Positions 34,862-49,200 are shown, counted from the stretch's first letter. The stretch: DNA of 64,000 nt from Halicephalobus mephisto (GCA_009193035.1 SWDT01000011.1:558001-622000), one strand, 5' to 3'. Numbers and translations are program-made. Notes: a model not told the origin generated them from the letters alone.

Positions 34862-35899
34862 TTTAAAAATAAGTTTTAAAAAATTTTTAAAAATAAATTT
34901 TTCAAATAATTTAAAAAAAAATTCTTTAAGTAAATTTTTTTTTAATTTTTTAAATAATTTTTTTAAATAAGTTTTTTTAAATTTTTTAAAAATAATTTTT
35001 TTTAATAAGTTTTTTTTTAAATTTTTTAAATAATTTTATTTTTATTTTTTTATTAAAATTTTAAATATTTTTGAAAAATTTATTTTTAAAAATTAGTAAA
35101 AGTTAATTTTAAATTTTGCACGTCTTTGGAAAGTTGGTTTTTGAAATTTTTTGTTTTTCGAATTTGTATTCTGGATTCGATTTATGCAAATGAAAACGGT
35201 CTTGTTTGTAATTTTACTAAAAACCAAAAAAATTTATTTACGAAAAAAAATCGGACAAAAAAATCAGTTTTTTTATCTTTGATTATGCCGATTTCAAAAA
35301 TTTTCCGATTTTCAAGGTTCTCCGACTGTGAATTATTCTCCGTAATTGACATTTTTCAATTTTCATTGAATCAAAAATTTTCGGAGTTGATTCGGATTTT
35401 GAAACATTTTTGAGAAAATTGAGAAAATTGGGATTAAAGATTTCGTAAAACGTTCGATAAATTTTTTCGGTTTTGTGTGGATCAAATTTTTGCAGAAAAT
35501 TTTGCCGGCTGTCGTCGATCGATTTTCTTATTTTTAAAACTTTTATTTTTAAATTTTCTTATTTTTTTCAAATTTAAAATTTAAAATTTCTTATTTTTTT
35601 CAAATTTCAAATTTTTAATTTTTTTTAAATTTCAAATTTCTTATTTTGTTTAAATTTAAGATTTTTAATTTTCAAGTTTTTAAAAATAAAAAAATTTTAA
35701 ATTTAAAAAAAATTATTTTAAAATTTTTTATTTTTTTAAAGTTCATTTTGTTGGAAAATTTATTTAGAGATTTTTTTAGTCGAATGTTTATTTGTAATTT
35801 TGGAATTATTTTTGAATATTTTTCGAAATATGTGAATTAAATAAAATAGAAAATTTCATATATTGTGCGTCAAAAAACGGAAGGGAACTTGTTTACCTC

Positions 35900-36560
35900 C
35901 TTGGTGACTTTCGATCATTGATTTTAAGATTGGCTGTTTTTAATTTTATCTATTTTATTTAATTTTGGAATTAGGTTTATTTTGATTTTAATGATATAAT
36001 CATGTTAGAAAAAGTTAGTAAATATCTGAGCGAATTCGCTTAATTTTTTGAGCGACTTTTGATCAATGATTTTAGAATTAATTTTTTTTTAAATTTTATC
36101 TATTTTATTTACTTTTAAATTTATTTTGATTTTAATTGCATCTATATAATTATCTGAAAAAGTTATTAAAAATAATTAATTTTCGAGCGAATTCGCCTAA
36201 TTTTCGAGCGACTTTTAATCAATGATTTTAAAATTAATTTTTTTAAACTTTTATCTATTTTATTTACTTTTAAAATTAAATTTATTTTGATTTTAATTAT
36301 ATAATCATGTTAGAAAAAGTTAGTAAATATCTGAGCGAATTCGCCTAATTTTCGAGCGACTTTTGATCAATAATTTTAAAATTAATTTTTTAAAAATTTT
36401 ATCTATTTTATTTACTTTTAAAATTAAATTTATTTTGACTTTGATTGCATTTATTTAATTATCTAAAAAAGTTATTAAAAATAATTAATTTTTTGAACGA
36501 CTTTCGACCGATGATTTCAAAATTGGTTGTTTTTATTTTAAATTTTATCAATTTGGTGTT
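35900..36560. repeat. ~150-bp tandem repeat
   Basis: Four to five copies with GAGCGACTTTTGATCAATGA, ATTTTATCTATTTTATTTAC and CTGAGCGAATTCGCCTAATT. Confidence 0.85.
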
Positions 36561-37074
36561 TACAATTAGATTTATTTTGTTCTTAATTACGTCTATAATT
36601 GATTATTTTGGAAAACGAGTAAAATTAAGAAAAATTTAAGCGATTTTGTTTAATTTTGGAAAAATTTTCAATTTTAAAATAATTTTTTATTTTTATTCCA
36701 TTTTAGAATTGTTTATATTTTAGTATTAATTTTATAAAGTCGATTTTTATAAAAAACAAAAATTAAAAAAATTATTTTTTTGAAAATTTTTATTTTTTTT
36801 AAATTTTTATTTTTAAATTTTTATTTTTTTTAAATTTAAGATTTTTTATTTCACAAAGTGTACTTTCAACGGTGATCGCAGTTGTCTAATTGGTTTTCGA
36901 AAAGTAACTGAAAAAATGACAGACGGAAGTGAATTCGCTTTTACGTGTTTGAAAAGCGTTTCAATCATAAAGTTTAAAATAACTCGTTTCATTTTTATGG
37001 ATTTTTTCTTTTTCTTGAATTCTGTTTTAAGCTTATTAAAGCTATATAGTTTATTTTAAAAAGTATTCAAAAAT

Positions 37075-37395
37075 ACGAAAAATAAACGAATTTGCTCGAA
37101 AAATAAGCGAGTTCGTTCAGAAATAAGCGAGTTCGTTCAGAAATAAGCGAGTTCGATCGAAAATAAGCGAGTTCGCTCAGAAATAAGTGAATTCGTTCAG
37201 AAAAAACTGAGTTCGTTCGAAAATAAGCGAGTTCGCTCAGAAATAAGCGAGTTCGCTCGAAAATAAGCGAGTTCGTTCGGAAAATAAGCGAGTTCGCTCG
37301 AAAATAAACAAGTTCGTTCAGAAATAAGCGAATTCGTTCAGAAAAAAGCGAGTTCGCTCGAAAATAAACGAGTTCATTTAGAAAATAAGCGAATT
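37075..37395. repeat. 20-bp minisatellite, about 16 copies
   Basis: The unit AAATAAGCGAGTTCGCTCGA has variants at the GTTCA/GCTCG positions. Each unit contains the short palindrome CGAGTTCGCTCG, so either strand can fold into serial hairpins. The minus frame reads S-E-L-A-Y-F-R repeats, which I consider incidental. Confidence 0.95.
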
Positions 37396-38974
37396 TTGAA
37401 TTGTTTTTAAAAATTACTTTTTTATTCATTTCAATAATTTTTTTAAAAATGAAATGTATTTTTTTACAACGATTACAATTGTATGATTAATTTTTTGAAA
37501 AAAATATTTGAAAAAGTTGAATTTTTCGATCAAAAATTTCGAATTTTTTTTATTTTAATTCGAAAAAATTTAAGAATTTTTCACGTAATTAGATTCATTT
37601 TTGCTGATTAGAGTTTTCGAATTAGTTTATCAAAAAAATGATCGAAAAAAAAACAAAAAAAATTTTTCATTTATTCGTCGATTGTTTCAAAAATTTCTCG
37701 TTTTTTAACTCAAATAATTTTTTACAATCAAACATATAATTTACACTTTTTATAACTAATTACATAAAAAAGTCAAATTTTATAAATTTTTAATAATTTT
37801 ATTTAAAAATTAAAAAATATTCAAAAATTTATAAAAAAAATTCAAAAATATTCAAAAATTTATTAAAAAAATTAAAAAATCTTTGAAAATTAAAAAAATA
37901 TTTTTAAAAAATTTTTTGAAAAAATTAAGTTTTATTTTTAAAATTTAAAATTTTTTATTTTAAAAATTAATTTTTTAGGTAAATTTGAAAAAATCGATTT
38001 TGACAACCTGAAACCAATTTTACTATTCATAAAATTCATTTTTTATTCATGTTGAACAAACATTGGTGAATTTTGCCTCCTTCCCGAAAACCTTCATTTT
38101 GAAATTTTTTTTCAAAGTCGTCGATCCAACTTTTTTTGCAGTTTTATTTTACACATTATTTCAAAAAAAACATTTTTAACTTTTCTAAAAAAAAGTAAAT
38201 TTTTAAATAATAAAAATTTAATTTTTAAAATTTTTTATTTCAAAAATTTCTAATTAAATAAACTTTTTTGAAAATTCTTAATTAAAAAATTTTAAAAATA
38301 AAAAATTTTATTTAATTAAATAAAACTTTTATTTTCGAAATTTTCAAATAAATAAAGTTTTTTTATTTTTAAAAATTTTTAAATAATAAAAATTTAATTT
38401 TTTTTGAAATTTTCAAATAAATAAAGTTTTAAAAAAATTCTTAATTAAATAAAGTTTTTTTTTTATTTTCGAAATTTCTAAATTAAGTAAAACTTTAATT
38501 TTTTAAAAATTGTTAATTTAGTCGAATTTCTTTATTTTTAAAAATTTTTAATGAAAGTTTTTTTACTTAAAAAAATGAAGAAATTTTACTTAATTAAGAA
38601 TTTTTTAAATTTGAAGCAGTTTTTTCACACTTGGATTTTTCCGGGAGCTTCAGTCAATTCATGCTTGACACACATGGCTGCTCTTGAGCCTTTTGTCTCC
38701 AGTTCGGGTTGTTTCTTGCTTTCGAAAACGAGAAAATATGGCCAAACTGCGACTAAATGTTTCTTCGTCTTTTTTGAAGTCTCGTTATTCATTTTTTTTG
38801 TTTTTTTTGTTGTATTTTTAAAATTTTAAACGTGTTTTTGACACATTTTTATATTTTTGTTTTTTTTTAAAGTTGTTGATTTTTTAATCGATAAATTTCA
38901 AAAATCTGCGTCTTGAAGAAATTTAAATTAATTTTGGTTTTTAAAAGATTCAATTTTTAAAATTGTAAAAATTA

Positions 38975-39245
38975 AAAATTTTTTTGTCCTAAAGCGAAAA
39001 TTCGAAATTTATAATTTTTTTGTCCTAAAGCGAAAATTCGAAATTTATAATTTTTTTGTTCTAAAGCGAAAATTTATATTTTTTTTGTCCTGAAGCGAAA
39101 ATTTGAGTTTTTTTATCCTGGGACGAAAATTTAAAATTTATATTTTTCTTTGTCCTGAAGCGAAAATTTAAAATTTATATTTTTTTATCCTGAAGCGAAA
39201 ATTTATATTTTTCTTTGTCCTGAAACGAGAATTTGAAATTTATAT
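38975..39245. repeat. ~38-bp tandem repeat
   Basis: Seven or so copies of TTTGTCCTGAAGCGAAAATT followed by TAAAATTTATATTTT. Confidence 0.88.
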
Positions 39246-39614
39246 TTTTTAAAACGGTTGTTTTTGCATGATTTTAGAGATTTTCCATTGTTTAAATTGA
39301 TGGATTTCGAAAATCTCACGTGTTCAGAATTTTGGATTTTTCTGGTCTAGAAACAATTGTCTCTGTTTTTTTTACAATTTTTAGTTTGTTGATTTTTAAA
39401 TCGGTGTTTGTCGAAAAACCCACGTGTTTTGAAACAAAAATTTGGATCAATTTTTGTCCCAAGAGGATTATTTTTCTATAACTTCAAAAATCTACTGATT
39501 TGGAACTCGATAAGCTCCGAAAAATCCGTGTTTAAAAACGAAAATTTGAATTTATTTATGTTCCAAAATTATTCTTTTTTAAAATTTTAGAAATACAGCG
39601 ATTTTAAAAGATAA

Positions 39615-39825
39615 AAGTCCCGAAACGAAAGTTTGAATTCAGTTCGGTCCCAAAACGAAAGTTCGAATTTAGTTTGATCCCAAAACGAAAGTTCGGATTT
39701 AGTTTGGTCCTGAAACGAAAGTATGAATTTAGTTTGGTCCCAAAACGAAAGTTCGGATTTAGTTTGGTCCTGAAACGAAAGTTAAAATTGAGTTCGGTCC
39801 CAAAACGAAAGTTCGACTTTTCATT
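39615..39825. repeat. 30-bp minisatellite, seven to eight copies
   Basis: The unit GGTCCCAAAACGAAAGTTCG plus GATTTAGTTT alternates between GGTCCC and GGTCCT forms. The inverted version of the same core is found in an intron of the 4.1 gene at 61030-61390. Confidence 0.92.
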
Positions 39826-40091
39826 AATTTCAAAACTGTTTTTTTTGTTTTTTATTTAGAAATTTTTTAAAATTTAAATTTTCTGGAACGAAAAATTAAA
39901 AATTGGTTTTAATTTCTACAATCATTTCAGGACACAAATACTTTTAAAAAATATAAAACTTTCAAACAGGAAATTCTATAAAAATCATCTCGGGATAAAA
40001 AAAAATTTATTTCGTGGTTTTTGAATTTGAACGAGAAATTTAATTTTAATAAAAATTTTAATTTTAATGAAAAAATAAATTTAAATTTTTG

Positions 40092-40285
40092 TAGATCAGG
40101 AACCAGAGGGAGAAGGACACGAGAAGATCACCCACGTTTGGCCTCGATAGCGCCGTTGTGGACTGGATTCTTGTGTTTTCGCTTCCATCGAGCGACTCGT
40201 TTTTCAAATCTCCTCAACGATACCTAATCCCTTGATTTATTAATATTCACTTGCTGACAGTAATCGAACCAAAACAGTATCAAAA
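40092..40285 (+). promoter_or_regulatory. frm-1: Probable 5' UTR exon of the 4.1 gene
   Basis: A possible acceptor TTTTTGTAG ends at ~40094 and is followed by ~190 bases of unique, GC-richer sequence up to the ATG at 40286. A second possible acceptor (TTGCTGACAG) lies at ~40260. Either would suit cis-splicing from a distant 5' exon or spliced-leader trans-splicing. Confidence 0.4.
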
Positions 40286-43200
40286 ATGGTTTCGAACGAA
40301 AACGAAGAACAGCAAGTAGATCCGGCACTCAACGGACATCCGGCACCCGTCGTCCAGCAAGGAGTCGCTGAAAAGAACTTGAAGAAAGCTCTCGTCTCCC
40401 TCCCCGGCGGCGAAAAACGCGATTTCTTCGTTCATGTGAGTAAATATAAAATATAAAAAATCAAAAATTAAAAATTAAATATAAAAAATCAAAAATTAAA
40501 AATTGAATATAAAAATTAAAAATCAAAAATTAAATATAAAAATTAAAAATCAAAAATTAAATATAAAAATTAAAAATTAAAAAATTAAATATAAAATATA
40601 AAAATTAAAAATTAAATATAAAAAATCAAAAATACATCAAGTTGAATATCTGGAACTTTTTGAAAAGTTTTAGAATTTTAGAAGTTTCTATGAGGTTCTG
40701 GAAGCTTTGAAAACAATGTTTGACAAATTTCGAACTTCGGATTCTAGAAACTTATGAGATTTTGGAAAATTGGAGATCCTTTTATTTGATTTTTAATGAT
40801 TCCAGAATTTTCTAGGAGATTCTAGAAATTTCTAAGATTCCAAAAGTTTGTAAGATATTCTAGAAGCTTCCGAAAGTTATTCAAAAATTTCAGAAAATTC
40901 GGGAATTTTCTAAGACATTCTAAAACACTCCAAAAGTTATTCAAAAATTCCAGAAGATTCGAGAATTTTCTAAGACATTCTAGAAGCCTCCAGAAACTTC
41001 TAGAAAATATTTAACGGCTTCTGAATGTTTCTTTAGATTCGAGAATTTTCTAAAATATTCTAGAAGCTTCCGAAAGTTATTCAAAAATTCCAGAAAATTC
41101 GGGAATTTTCTAAGATATTCTAGAAACTTCCAGAAAATATTTAACAATTTCTGAATGTTTCTTCAGATTCGAGAATTTTCTAAGATATTCTAGAAGCTTG
41201 CAGGAGCTTTTCAAAAATTCCCAGAAGTTTTTAGAAGCCTTCAGAATAGTTTCGAAAATTTTGAAAATTCAAAAACTTTGTTAAATTAAGAAAATTAATT
41301 TTCAGAAGAATGCCAAAGGAAATATTTTGTTCGATCTTGTGGCCGAGAGTCAGGCGTTATTGGAGAAAGATTACTTCGGTCTCAGATTCGTCGACGAATA
41401 TGGAGAAAAAAGTTGGCTTTATCCGGATAAGAGAATTTCAAAACAGCTAAAAAACGAAGAATGGGATTTTGTTTTTCAAGTAAAATTTTACGCTCCAGAA
41501 CCCGGGGTTCTCGGAGACGACTTGACTCGTTTTCTGCTTTATCTCCAGGTCAGAAGCGAAATTTACGAAGGAAAGTAAGTTTAAATTAATAATTTTAAAA
41601 AATCAAAATAATGTTTAATTTTATAAAAATATTAAAAATCATAAAATTTTAAAATAATTTTGACCATTTCTAAAAAGTCCAAATTTTGCACGAATTTTTC
41701 TATGAAAATAATCTCATTTAATATTAATTTTTTCGGAAAATCTGAGCTCGATTTAGTGTAGATTTTTCTGGAAAGTTTCGGACTAGTTTCAGAAATTCTC
41801 ATCTTAGTTGAGCATCACTGGACCTAGGGCATTGGAAATTTGCGAAATGACCTGGAAGGACCTAGACACTCCACTAGGACCTAAATCAGGAGATGCGAAT
41901 GTTGAGAAATTACCACTAGGTCTGGCAGGACCTAGAATTGACCTAATAAGACCTAGACCAGGGAATGAAGGTATATAGATCACCACTAGGTCTGGCAGGA
42001 CCTAGAATCAACTTAGCAAGACCTAAATTAAGAATATAGAGTACCTCGGAAGGACCTAAACTAGGAATGCACATATAGAGAGATCGCCGTTTGATGTAGA
42101 AAGACCTAGATCTTATTTAACAGGGCCATAGGTAGGGGTGCAAGAGGATTGTAGACTGCCCTGAAAGGACTTAGACCACTCTAATAAGACCTAGATCAGG
42201 AGTTGAAGGTACATAAATCACCACTAGGTCTAGCAGGACCTAGTAAGACCTAAATTAAGACTATAGAGTACCCTGAAAGGACCTAAACCTGATTTAATAA
42301 GATCTAAGTCAAGAGTGCAAAGACCCCAGGATAATCTGGAAGTTCTTCGCTTCTGGAATTTCCTAATAATTAAATAGTAAACTAATGGATGTGTTGAAGA
42401 TTACCAGCATCGTATCCGATCCAGGTGCTTCTTGCGGCGATCGTGATGCAGGCCGAGACCGGGGACTTCGAGACGACCCAGCAGTCTCCGGCTGAATACG
42501 ATACTTTTGTGAAGAACGCTCATTTAGTCCCAAATGTGGATCAGGAATTCCTCTCCAAAGTTCGAGAAGCCCACAAGGAACAGAAGGGACTGACGACACA
42601 AGAAGCCCATCAGAAGTACCTCGACACTGCCAAGAAACTTGCCAAATACGGATTCACCTTCTTCCAGGGAAAAGACTCCAAAAACGGTACCGTAACCATC
42701 GGGGTCTACGCCCATGGGATCTGCGTCTACAAAGACCAGGTCCAGATCCACAGGTTCCTCTGGCAGGGCATCGTGAAGATTCTCTTCAGAGGAAGCAAGT
42801 TCACCGTCGTCCTGAAAGAAGGAGAGGTTAGTGTTTTTCATAAAAAATAAAAAAGATAAAAGAGGCCCAATAATCGAGTTTGACAGAACTTTCCGAATCC
42901 ACAGGTATCCGGAAGTTCTGGCAAAGTACTGGATGTGGCGAAGACGGGCTCGCCATCTTGACCTCAGGGGTCAATTTTGGCCTATGGGTCCGCTGGGGTT
43001 AGCAGCACTCGGACTCGCCTTGTCTTCCACATTGAATGTCTCCCCCATTTCGCTCTAAAACCTCCTGAGGAGGTGGGGTAGCTTTACAACCTTGGGTTTG
43101 GGCCGACCGGGCTTCGAACCCAGGCTCCGATCCGTGGTATTTTGCACCCGCCGATTCTATACCACCACCGGCGGACTATTTTTCATTCTTCCAAAAATAA

Positions 43201-46200
43201 AAAAATAAACAATTTTAAAAATTAACATTTTTTTCAAATTTTCAAGGAAATAGAATTTTATAAAAATAGAAGAAAAACTAAATTTGGAAATTCGTGTCAA
43301 GAAAATTTTTTTAAATTTATAAAATATAATTTTTAAGGAAAATTAATTTTTTAAAGAAATTTTATTTTTTTAATTTTCAGAGAAAATTATAAAAGTGAAA
43401 AAAAATTATTTTTTTTAATTTTTAGGGAATTTTATAAAAATAGAAAAAAAATTAAATTTGGAAATTCGTGTCAGGATCATTTTGAAAAAAACTGATTTTT
43501 AATTTTTCAAATATGATTATTGAAAATTTCAGTTGGACGAAAAAAAAGAAGTTTCTGTTCATTACCGTATGCCTGACTACAGTACGGCCAAGAGACTTTA
43601 CAGAACAGCCGTGGAACACCATACTTTCTTCAGATTGATCAAGCCAGAAGACAAACCTAAGCCGGGACTCCTCCGTCGTTGGGGTTCCGACAAGTTCCGC
43701 TACCAAGGGAGAACTTACTTCCAGGCCAAGATGGCCAGTCAGATGTTCGACAATCCCATGACTGCAGTCTACCGTACTCCCAGCGGTAGACAGGTTTCGA
43801 GATCTGTCGACGATTGTAAGATTTAATTCGAAAATAGACTTCTGTAGGAAATTTCAAAAGTTTTGGGAATCTTCTGAAAATTCAAAAGTCTCCGGAATCT
43901 TCTGGATTGCTCGAAAAATCCTGGAAACTGAGGGACTTTTAGAAGTCTTCTGAAATCTGGAATTTGTCAGAAGTTCTGGCATTTTGGAATTTTTTAAAAG
44001 TCTTCTAGAATTCCTTAGAAGTCTTTTGGAACTTTCTAGAATTTAAAAAAAGTCTTCTAGAATTTCTTAGAAGTCTTCTGGAACCTTCTAGAATTCCTTA
44101 GAAGTCTTTTGGAACTTTCTAGAATTTTTAAAAAATCTTCTAGAATTTCTTAGAAGTCTTCTGGAATTTTAGAATTTTTAAAAAATCTTCTAAAATTTCT
44201 TAGAAGTCTTCTGGGACCTTCTAGAATTTCTTAGAAGTTTTCTGGAATTTTAGAATTTTTAAAAAATCTTCTAGAATTTCTCAGAAGTTTTCTGAAATCC
44301 TTTAGAAATTTTAAGAATTTTCTAGAATCAAATATAAGTCTTCTAAAATCTTCCAAAATTTATTCTAAAGTTTTAAAATTTCGGAATTTGAAAATTTTAA
44401 AAAAAGTTTATTTTAATATTTTTAGTGGCACGCCAGAGAAGTTTCCCGACTTCTCCGATGCATTACGTCGACGAAACGACTCAGCAAATCAGTTCCCCGG
44501 AAAAATCCAAATCTTATTCTTTGAAATTGAGCAAAGCGGAACGGGCAAAACAGAAAGCCGATGAGGTTGGTTTTAATTTAAAAATTATTTTTTATTTTCA
44601 ATATTTGCTGATGGTGAAAAATAGCTCCGCCGCTTTTTGGTGAAGGATTCTATTGAAGCTTCAGAAAGTAAAAATTGTGTTTCGTCAACTGTCGAATCAG
44701 AAGGAACTGTTGCTTTCCCCGTGATAACTTCTAACTCTTGAAAATTCTTATTTAGCGCCAAAATTGAGAATTGTGAATTGTCAGGGAAAACCCGGTCTAA
44801 CATCTGCGGAAAATTAAGCTTTACAGTACTATAAAGTGAACGGACGGGAGAAATACCGACTGGAGAAGCTTACAGGAGAACAATGATCTAACAAATGCAT
44901 TAGGGAGGCTTCGGAGAGATAAATGGTGGTTTTCTAAAGAAACAAGAGGTCTAAAAAGATAGATGATGTCATTTCTAGAGATATAAAAAGTCTAAAAAGA
45001 TATATAGTATCCTTTCTAGAGATATGAAATGATCTAAAAAGATATATAATGCCATTTCTAGAAATATAAGAAGTCTAAAAAGATATATAATGTCATTTTT
45101 AAAAACTTAACAAACCTAGAAAGATATGTAATATCCTTTCTAGAGATATAAGAAGCCTAAAAAATACATGATTTCTTTTCTAGAAACTTAACAAACCTAG
45201 AAAGATATATGACGTCATTTCTAGAAATCTAACAGATCTAAAAAGATATATGATGTCCTTCTGAGGAGACAACGGGTTTGGGGAGGTGGATGATGCTTCT
45301 CCAGAAAAATAGGAACTTTAAGGAAATACAACTTATCCATAGATATCCCCCTAGAGAGACATGAATTCTAGTGAGCCAGATGATGTTTTTCCGTAGATAT
45401 GCAGCTTCTAGAAATCCAGATAATGTTTCTCCAAAGTTATAAAATCTCCACAAATCCAGACAACATCCAAAGTTATAAAATCTCTACAAATCCAGACAAT
45501 ATCTAAAAATACACAGATTCCGTGGCGCAGACGGTCCTTGAAGATAAATTTTCGGAAAAATATACATCTTCCTAAAGACATGGCATTTCTAAAAAATACA
45601 TTTTTAGTTACAGTACACTTCTGAGAAGTTGCATTAGAAATATACAGTAGGAAATCTGCCCAAGGCTTCATGTCTGATCCGCCGGATGTTAGATCGGGAT
45701 GTGAGGTCAAACTAGCTGGAAATTTTTGCTTTGCACTTTTACTTGACCACGTCACTCAAAACACACTAACTTTCTTTTTTCGCAAAAAAACACGTTTTTC
45801 GACCATCAGCTAAAACCTGGAGAATTCCCTATTTTTAAATTTGTAGCAGATGCAGTTGACAGTAGATACGTCAAATTCAAGAAGATCATCATCAAGAGAA
45901 AGTTCGGAATCTTTGGTGTCGCCGTTATCTGGGGAATATATTGTGAGACCTTATTCGCCAAGGGATCCAGCAACTATTTCGCCTTATGAAGATTATCCTC
46001 TTGGATTAACGTCTGAAGAAAGAGCTCAATTGTATTCAACTCCAACAAAATCAAACAAATTTTCGAAAGTGAGATTTATTGATGAAACTAAAATTCCGGC
46101 TCCAGATGACGGAAGTGCTGTGGCCATTGCTCCGGCCATCAAACCGGGAAAAAGAATTATAAAAAGACGGATATTCGGACCAGTCAACGACGATCACACA

Positions 46201-49200
46201 GCTTTTTCGCCCGTAGGGGATTTGATGAAAGTTCCTGAATTCGTCGGTAATCCTATTGTTGATTTTGTCACTGTGTATCACAAAGGATATTATCTTGAAA
46301 AATTGCCCGTGGCAGGTAATTACGAAAACGGATTTTTTCTTGGATGTTGTAAGCCTCAAAAAACACTTATTAGTGAAAGAATCAGAACGAATAGAAACGA
46401 TTCTGGATTGGAATTTTCGACGAGAAAGAAATCCGAAATCGAGCATTATCCGATCAGGTATTTTGTAGAAGTTTACCATTCCGGCCGGTCCCAGACGGAA
46501 CTCCGGAGAAAAAAGAAATTCTTGCCAGCTCGTGACGAAGACGTCATCGAAGCAGATAAAATAAATAAAAATAATTATAATTTTCCTTCTGATCCATGTT
46601 TCGATCCTGATAGAATCGAATTCAACACGGATCCAGAAACCTTGCCGTTGAAACAGTACTCTAGGGTGTACTGGACCAAAGGCCACAGTAAGCCAGGGAC
46701 CGCCAAATCGACCTTCGAAGTCAAATCTGAACATCTTCCAGAATTTACTTCAGAAGAAAAGAAAATTGTCCAAATTTTGACCAGCAAATCCGAAACTGAA
46801 CCGACTATCTACAAAGTCGAAAAAATCGTCGAAGAAAAACACGAAAAAACCGTCACAACCACCACCGTAACCACGATCAAAACAGAATCCGAAGCAGAAT
46901 CGACTCCTTTGACGACTTCTACCGTAACCCACACGATCGTTAAACAAGCTAGACCTTTGGAAGGGGAATCTGAAGATACAGTAGGAATCATGAAAAATCA
47001 GGAGGAATCTGGAGTCGAACTAGAATCAACGGAATTCCGGAAGGAACCCCAAGGTACGGTAGAATTCACGAAACCCGAAGCCAAAGTAGAAGTCATGAAA
47101 CGTCAAGAAGAATTGGACCAGTTTCCGATTAAAAAATTTTCGAACATATATCATTCCGGACAGTCCCTGGAGCATCTGAAGACGATTGACTGGGTCAGAA
47201 AACAGAAAGCATTAATATTCATGAAAAAACGTCCTACAGAAGACATCTCGAGACCTTCGACTTCTGGAGAAACGGAACCATTCAAGTCTTCTGTGAAACT
47301 TATTCTCGGAAAACGAAAAACACGAACTTTTTCTTTAAGCGAAAATTATCCAACAATTTCGGAGCCTTTCGAAGGAGAGATTTCTGAAATCCACAGACGA
47401 CCAGAAGCGCCTTCTGCGGATCTTTTTGATTGTGTCCAATTCGCTCCAGATGAAGGGCCACTCGAGGAGATTCCGGTCGAACCAGTGACTAAAAAGCCCA
47501 AATACAGTAAAGCCGCCAGATTGTGTCTTTGGTGTGGGCCAAATGCCGTACTTGCCAAGAAAGACGAGTATCCAGTGGACGTTGTGCCGTACACTGGACA
47601 TATATCGTACCTCAATCAAAGTCAAGAAGCCCCAACAGCTAGATTATTAGATTGTGTTGACTTTGAGACTCTAGAAGCCGGAGGCAGTGACAGATTAGAT
47701 GCTCATCTCGTTAGAATCGCCAGAGAAGAGCCGATAGTCAGGAAAGAAAGCATAAAGAAGTTCAAAGAAGGCTATCCTCTGGCTGGGGAGCCTTACGCCG
47801 GGGATCTGGAGGACTTGACGAGGACCAGAGATGTGGAGAGAGAAGCCCTGAGGGAGTACGTGGAGGCAGTGCCTGAGGGCGTCAGTTACTCCAGTCCGAA
47901 AGAAAGAAGAGAATCCAGGGAATCTGTGAAGATCCTCAAGGAGAAACAGGAAGCCGTCCAAAGATCCAGAATTCCTTCGAAATCAGGCCCTTATCCGGTC
48001 ATCGGCGAGAAGTTCGAAGGCGAACTTGAGAATCTCCAAAGAAATCCAGAAGCGGAGTCTTCTATTCTGGTTCAGGAAGTCCAGTTCCAAGTCGAAGAAT
48101 CTGATCCCGGATCTCTCCAACTTGATCCTCATCTTCGAAAAATCGAACCGACGAAAAAATCGGAAAAAAATATCGTTCAAGAATCTCCAAAACAAATCCG
48201 CCAAATTCCACAAGGTTATCCGTCTTCTGAACCGTTCGAAGGAGAAATCTCAAGCTTGGGAAGAAAACCAGAAGCTCCGACATCTGACATTTTCGAATCT
48301 GTCAGTTTTGTCCAAAACCAAATCGAAATTCCACAACGAGAAATTGAACAAACTCCAGAAAAGAAAAAACTTATTATTTTCTGGCAGAAAAAACAAAAAC
48401 TTCCAGAAATTGAAGAAGAAAAAGAAAATGCGAAAAATCGGCTTTGGTGTGGACCGTTGATAAGGAGAAGGAAAGACTCAGAGGAAGAAGAAAAGAAATC
48501 GAGGACATTTTCTCTGAGCAAAGGATACCCTGAGATAGGACAAGCTTACGAAGGGGAGTTGCAAGATCTCGCTCCAATGAAACAGGCAGAGTCAGCTGAT
48601 CTGTTCGAGTCTGTCCAATTCGCTCCTCCACTCTCAGCTGAGAACCAAGTTTTCGAAGACAAAGAAGTCAAAACTGAGAAGGTTAAATCAAAGACCCCAA
48701 GAGAGTGGAATCTGAACTGTGTCTCTCGACCTAAAAGAGCGGAATCTGAAGAATCTATTCCTTCAATTAAGGGGACAGTTCAAGAGAAGCAAATTCACAG
48801 AAGAACGGTTACTAAGAGATCCAGACTGTATTCTACTAGTAAGGGATACCCTGAAATCGGAGAAGTGTATGAAGGAGAACTTGTTGAAATCGCTCCAGTC
48901 AAACAAGCAGACACCGCTAACCTGTTTGACTGCGTTGACTTTGCTTCAGAAGAGGAGGAAGTTTTCGAAAAGAAAGAGATCAAAACAGAGAAAGTTAAAT
49001 CGAAGACTCCAAGAGAGTGGAATCTGAACTGTGTTTCTCGACCAAAAAGAACAGAATCAGAGGAATCAATCCCATCCATCAAAGGAACGGTTCAGGAGAA
49101 GCAGATTCACAGGAGAACAGTCACTAAGAGATCAAGACTGTATTCTACTAGTAAAGGATATCCTGAAATTGGAGAGGAATATGAGGGAGAGATTCAAGAA

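Larger units (their letters stand above)
30170..40091. other. Ten-kilobase gene-poor region
   Basis: I find no gene here. It consists of serial AT-rich tandem families: 30540-31050 (~65-75 bp, ACGAAAGTTTTGGAAATTCC), 31400-31900 (~110 bp, AAAATTCGTGTCGAGACATT), 32150-32360 (~25 bp, AGTGATTTTTTAATTTTTAG), 32520-33200, 33830-34110, 35900-36560, 37075-37395, 38975-39245 and 39615-39825. Unique islands interrupt these at 31060-31300, 32380-32470, 33365-33745, 35110-35480 and 38610-38770. They may hold promoters or 5' non-coding exons of the 4.1 gene that begins at 40286, or of WDR82 on the other side. Confidence 0.6.

Noticed and set aside
37067..37429. 120-codon minus frame of S-E-L-A-Y-F repeats
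   Set aside because: Created by the 20-bp minisatellite; the frame drifts among different reading registers.
43100..43176. A functional tRNA gene
   Set aside because: B-box and T-arm are present but the acceptor stem does not pair and no normal anticodon arm forms; a SINE head fits better.
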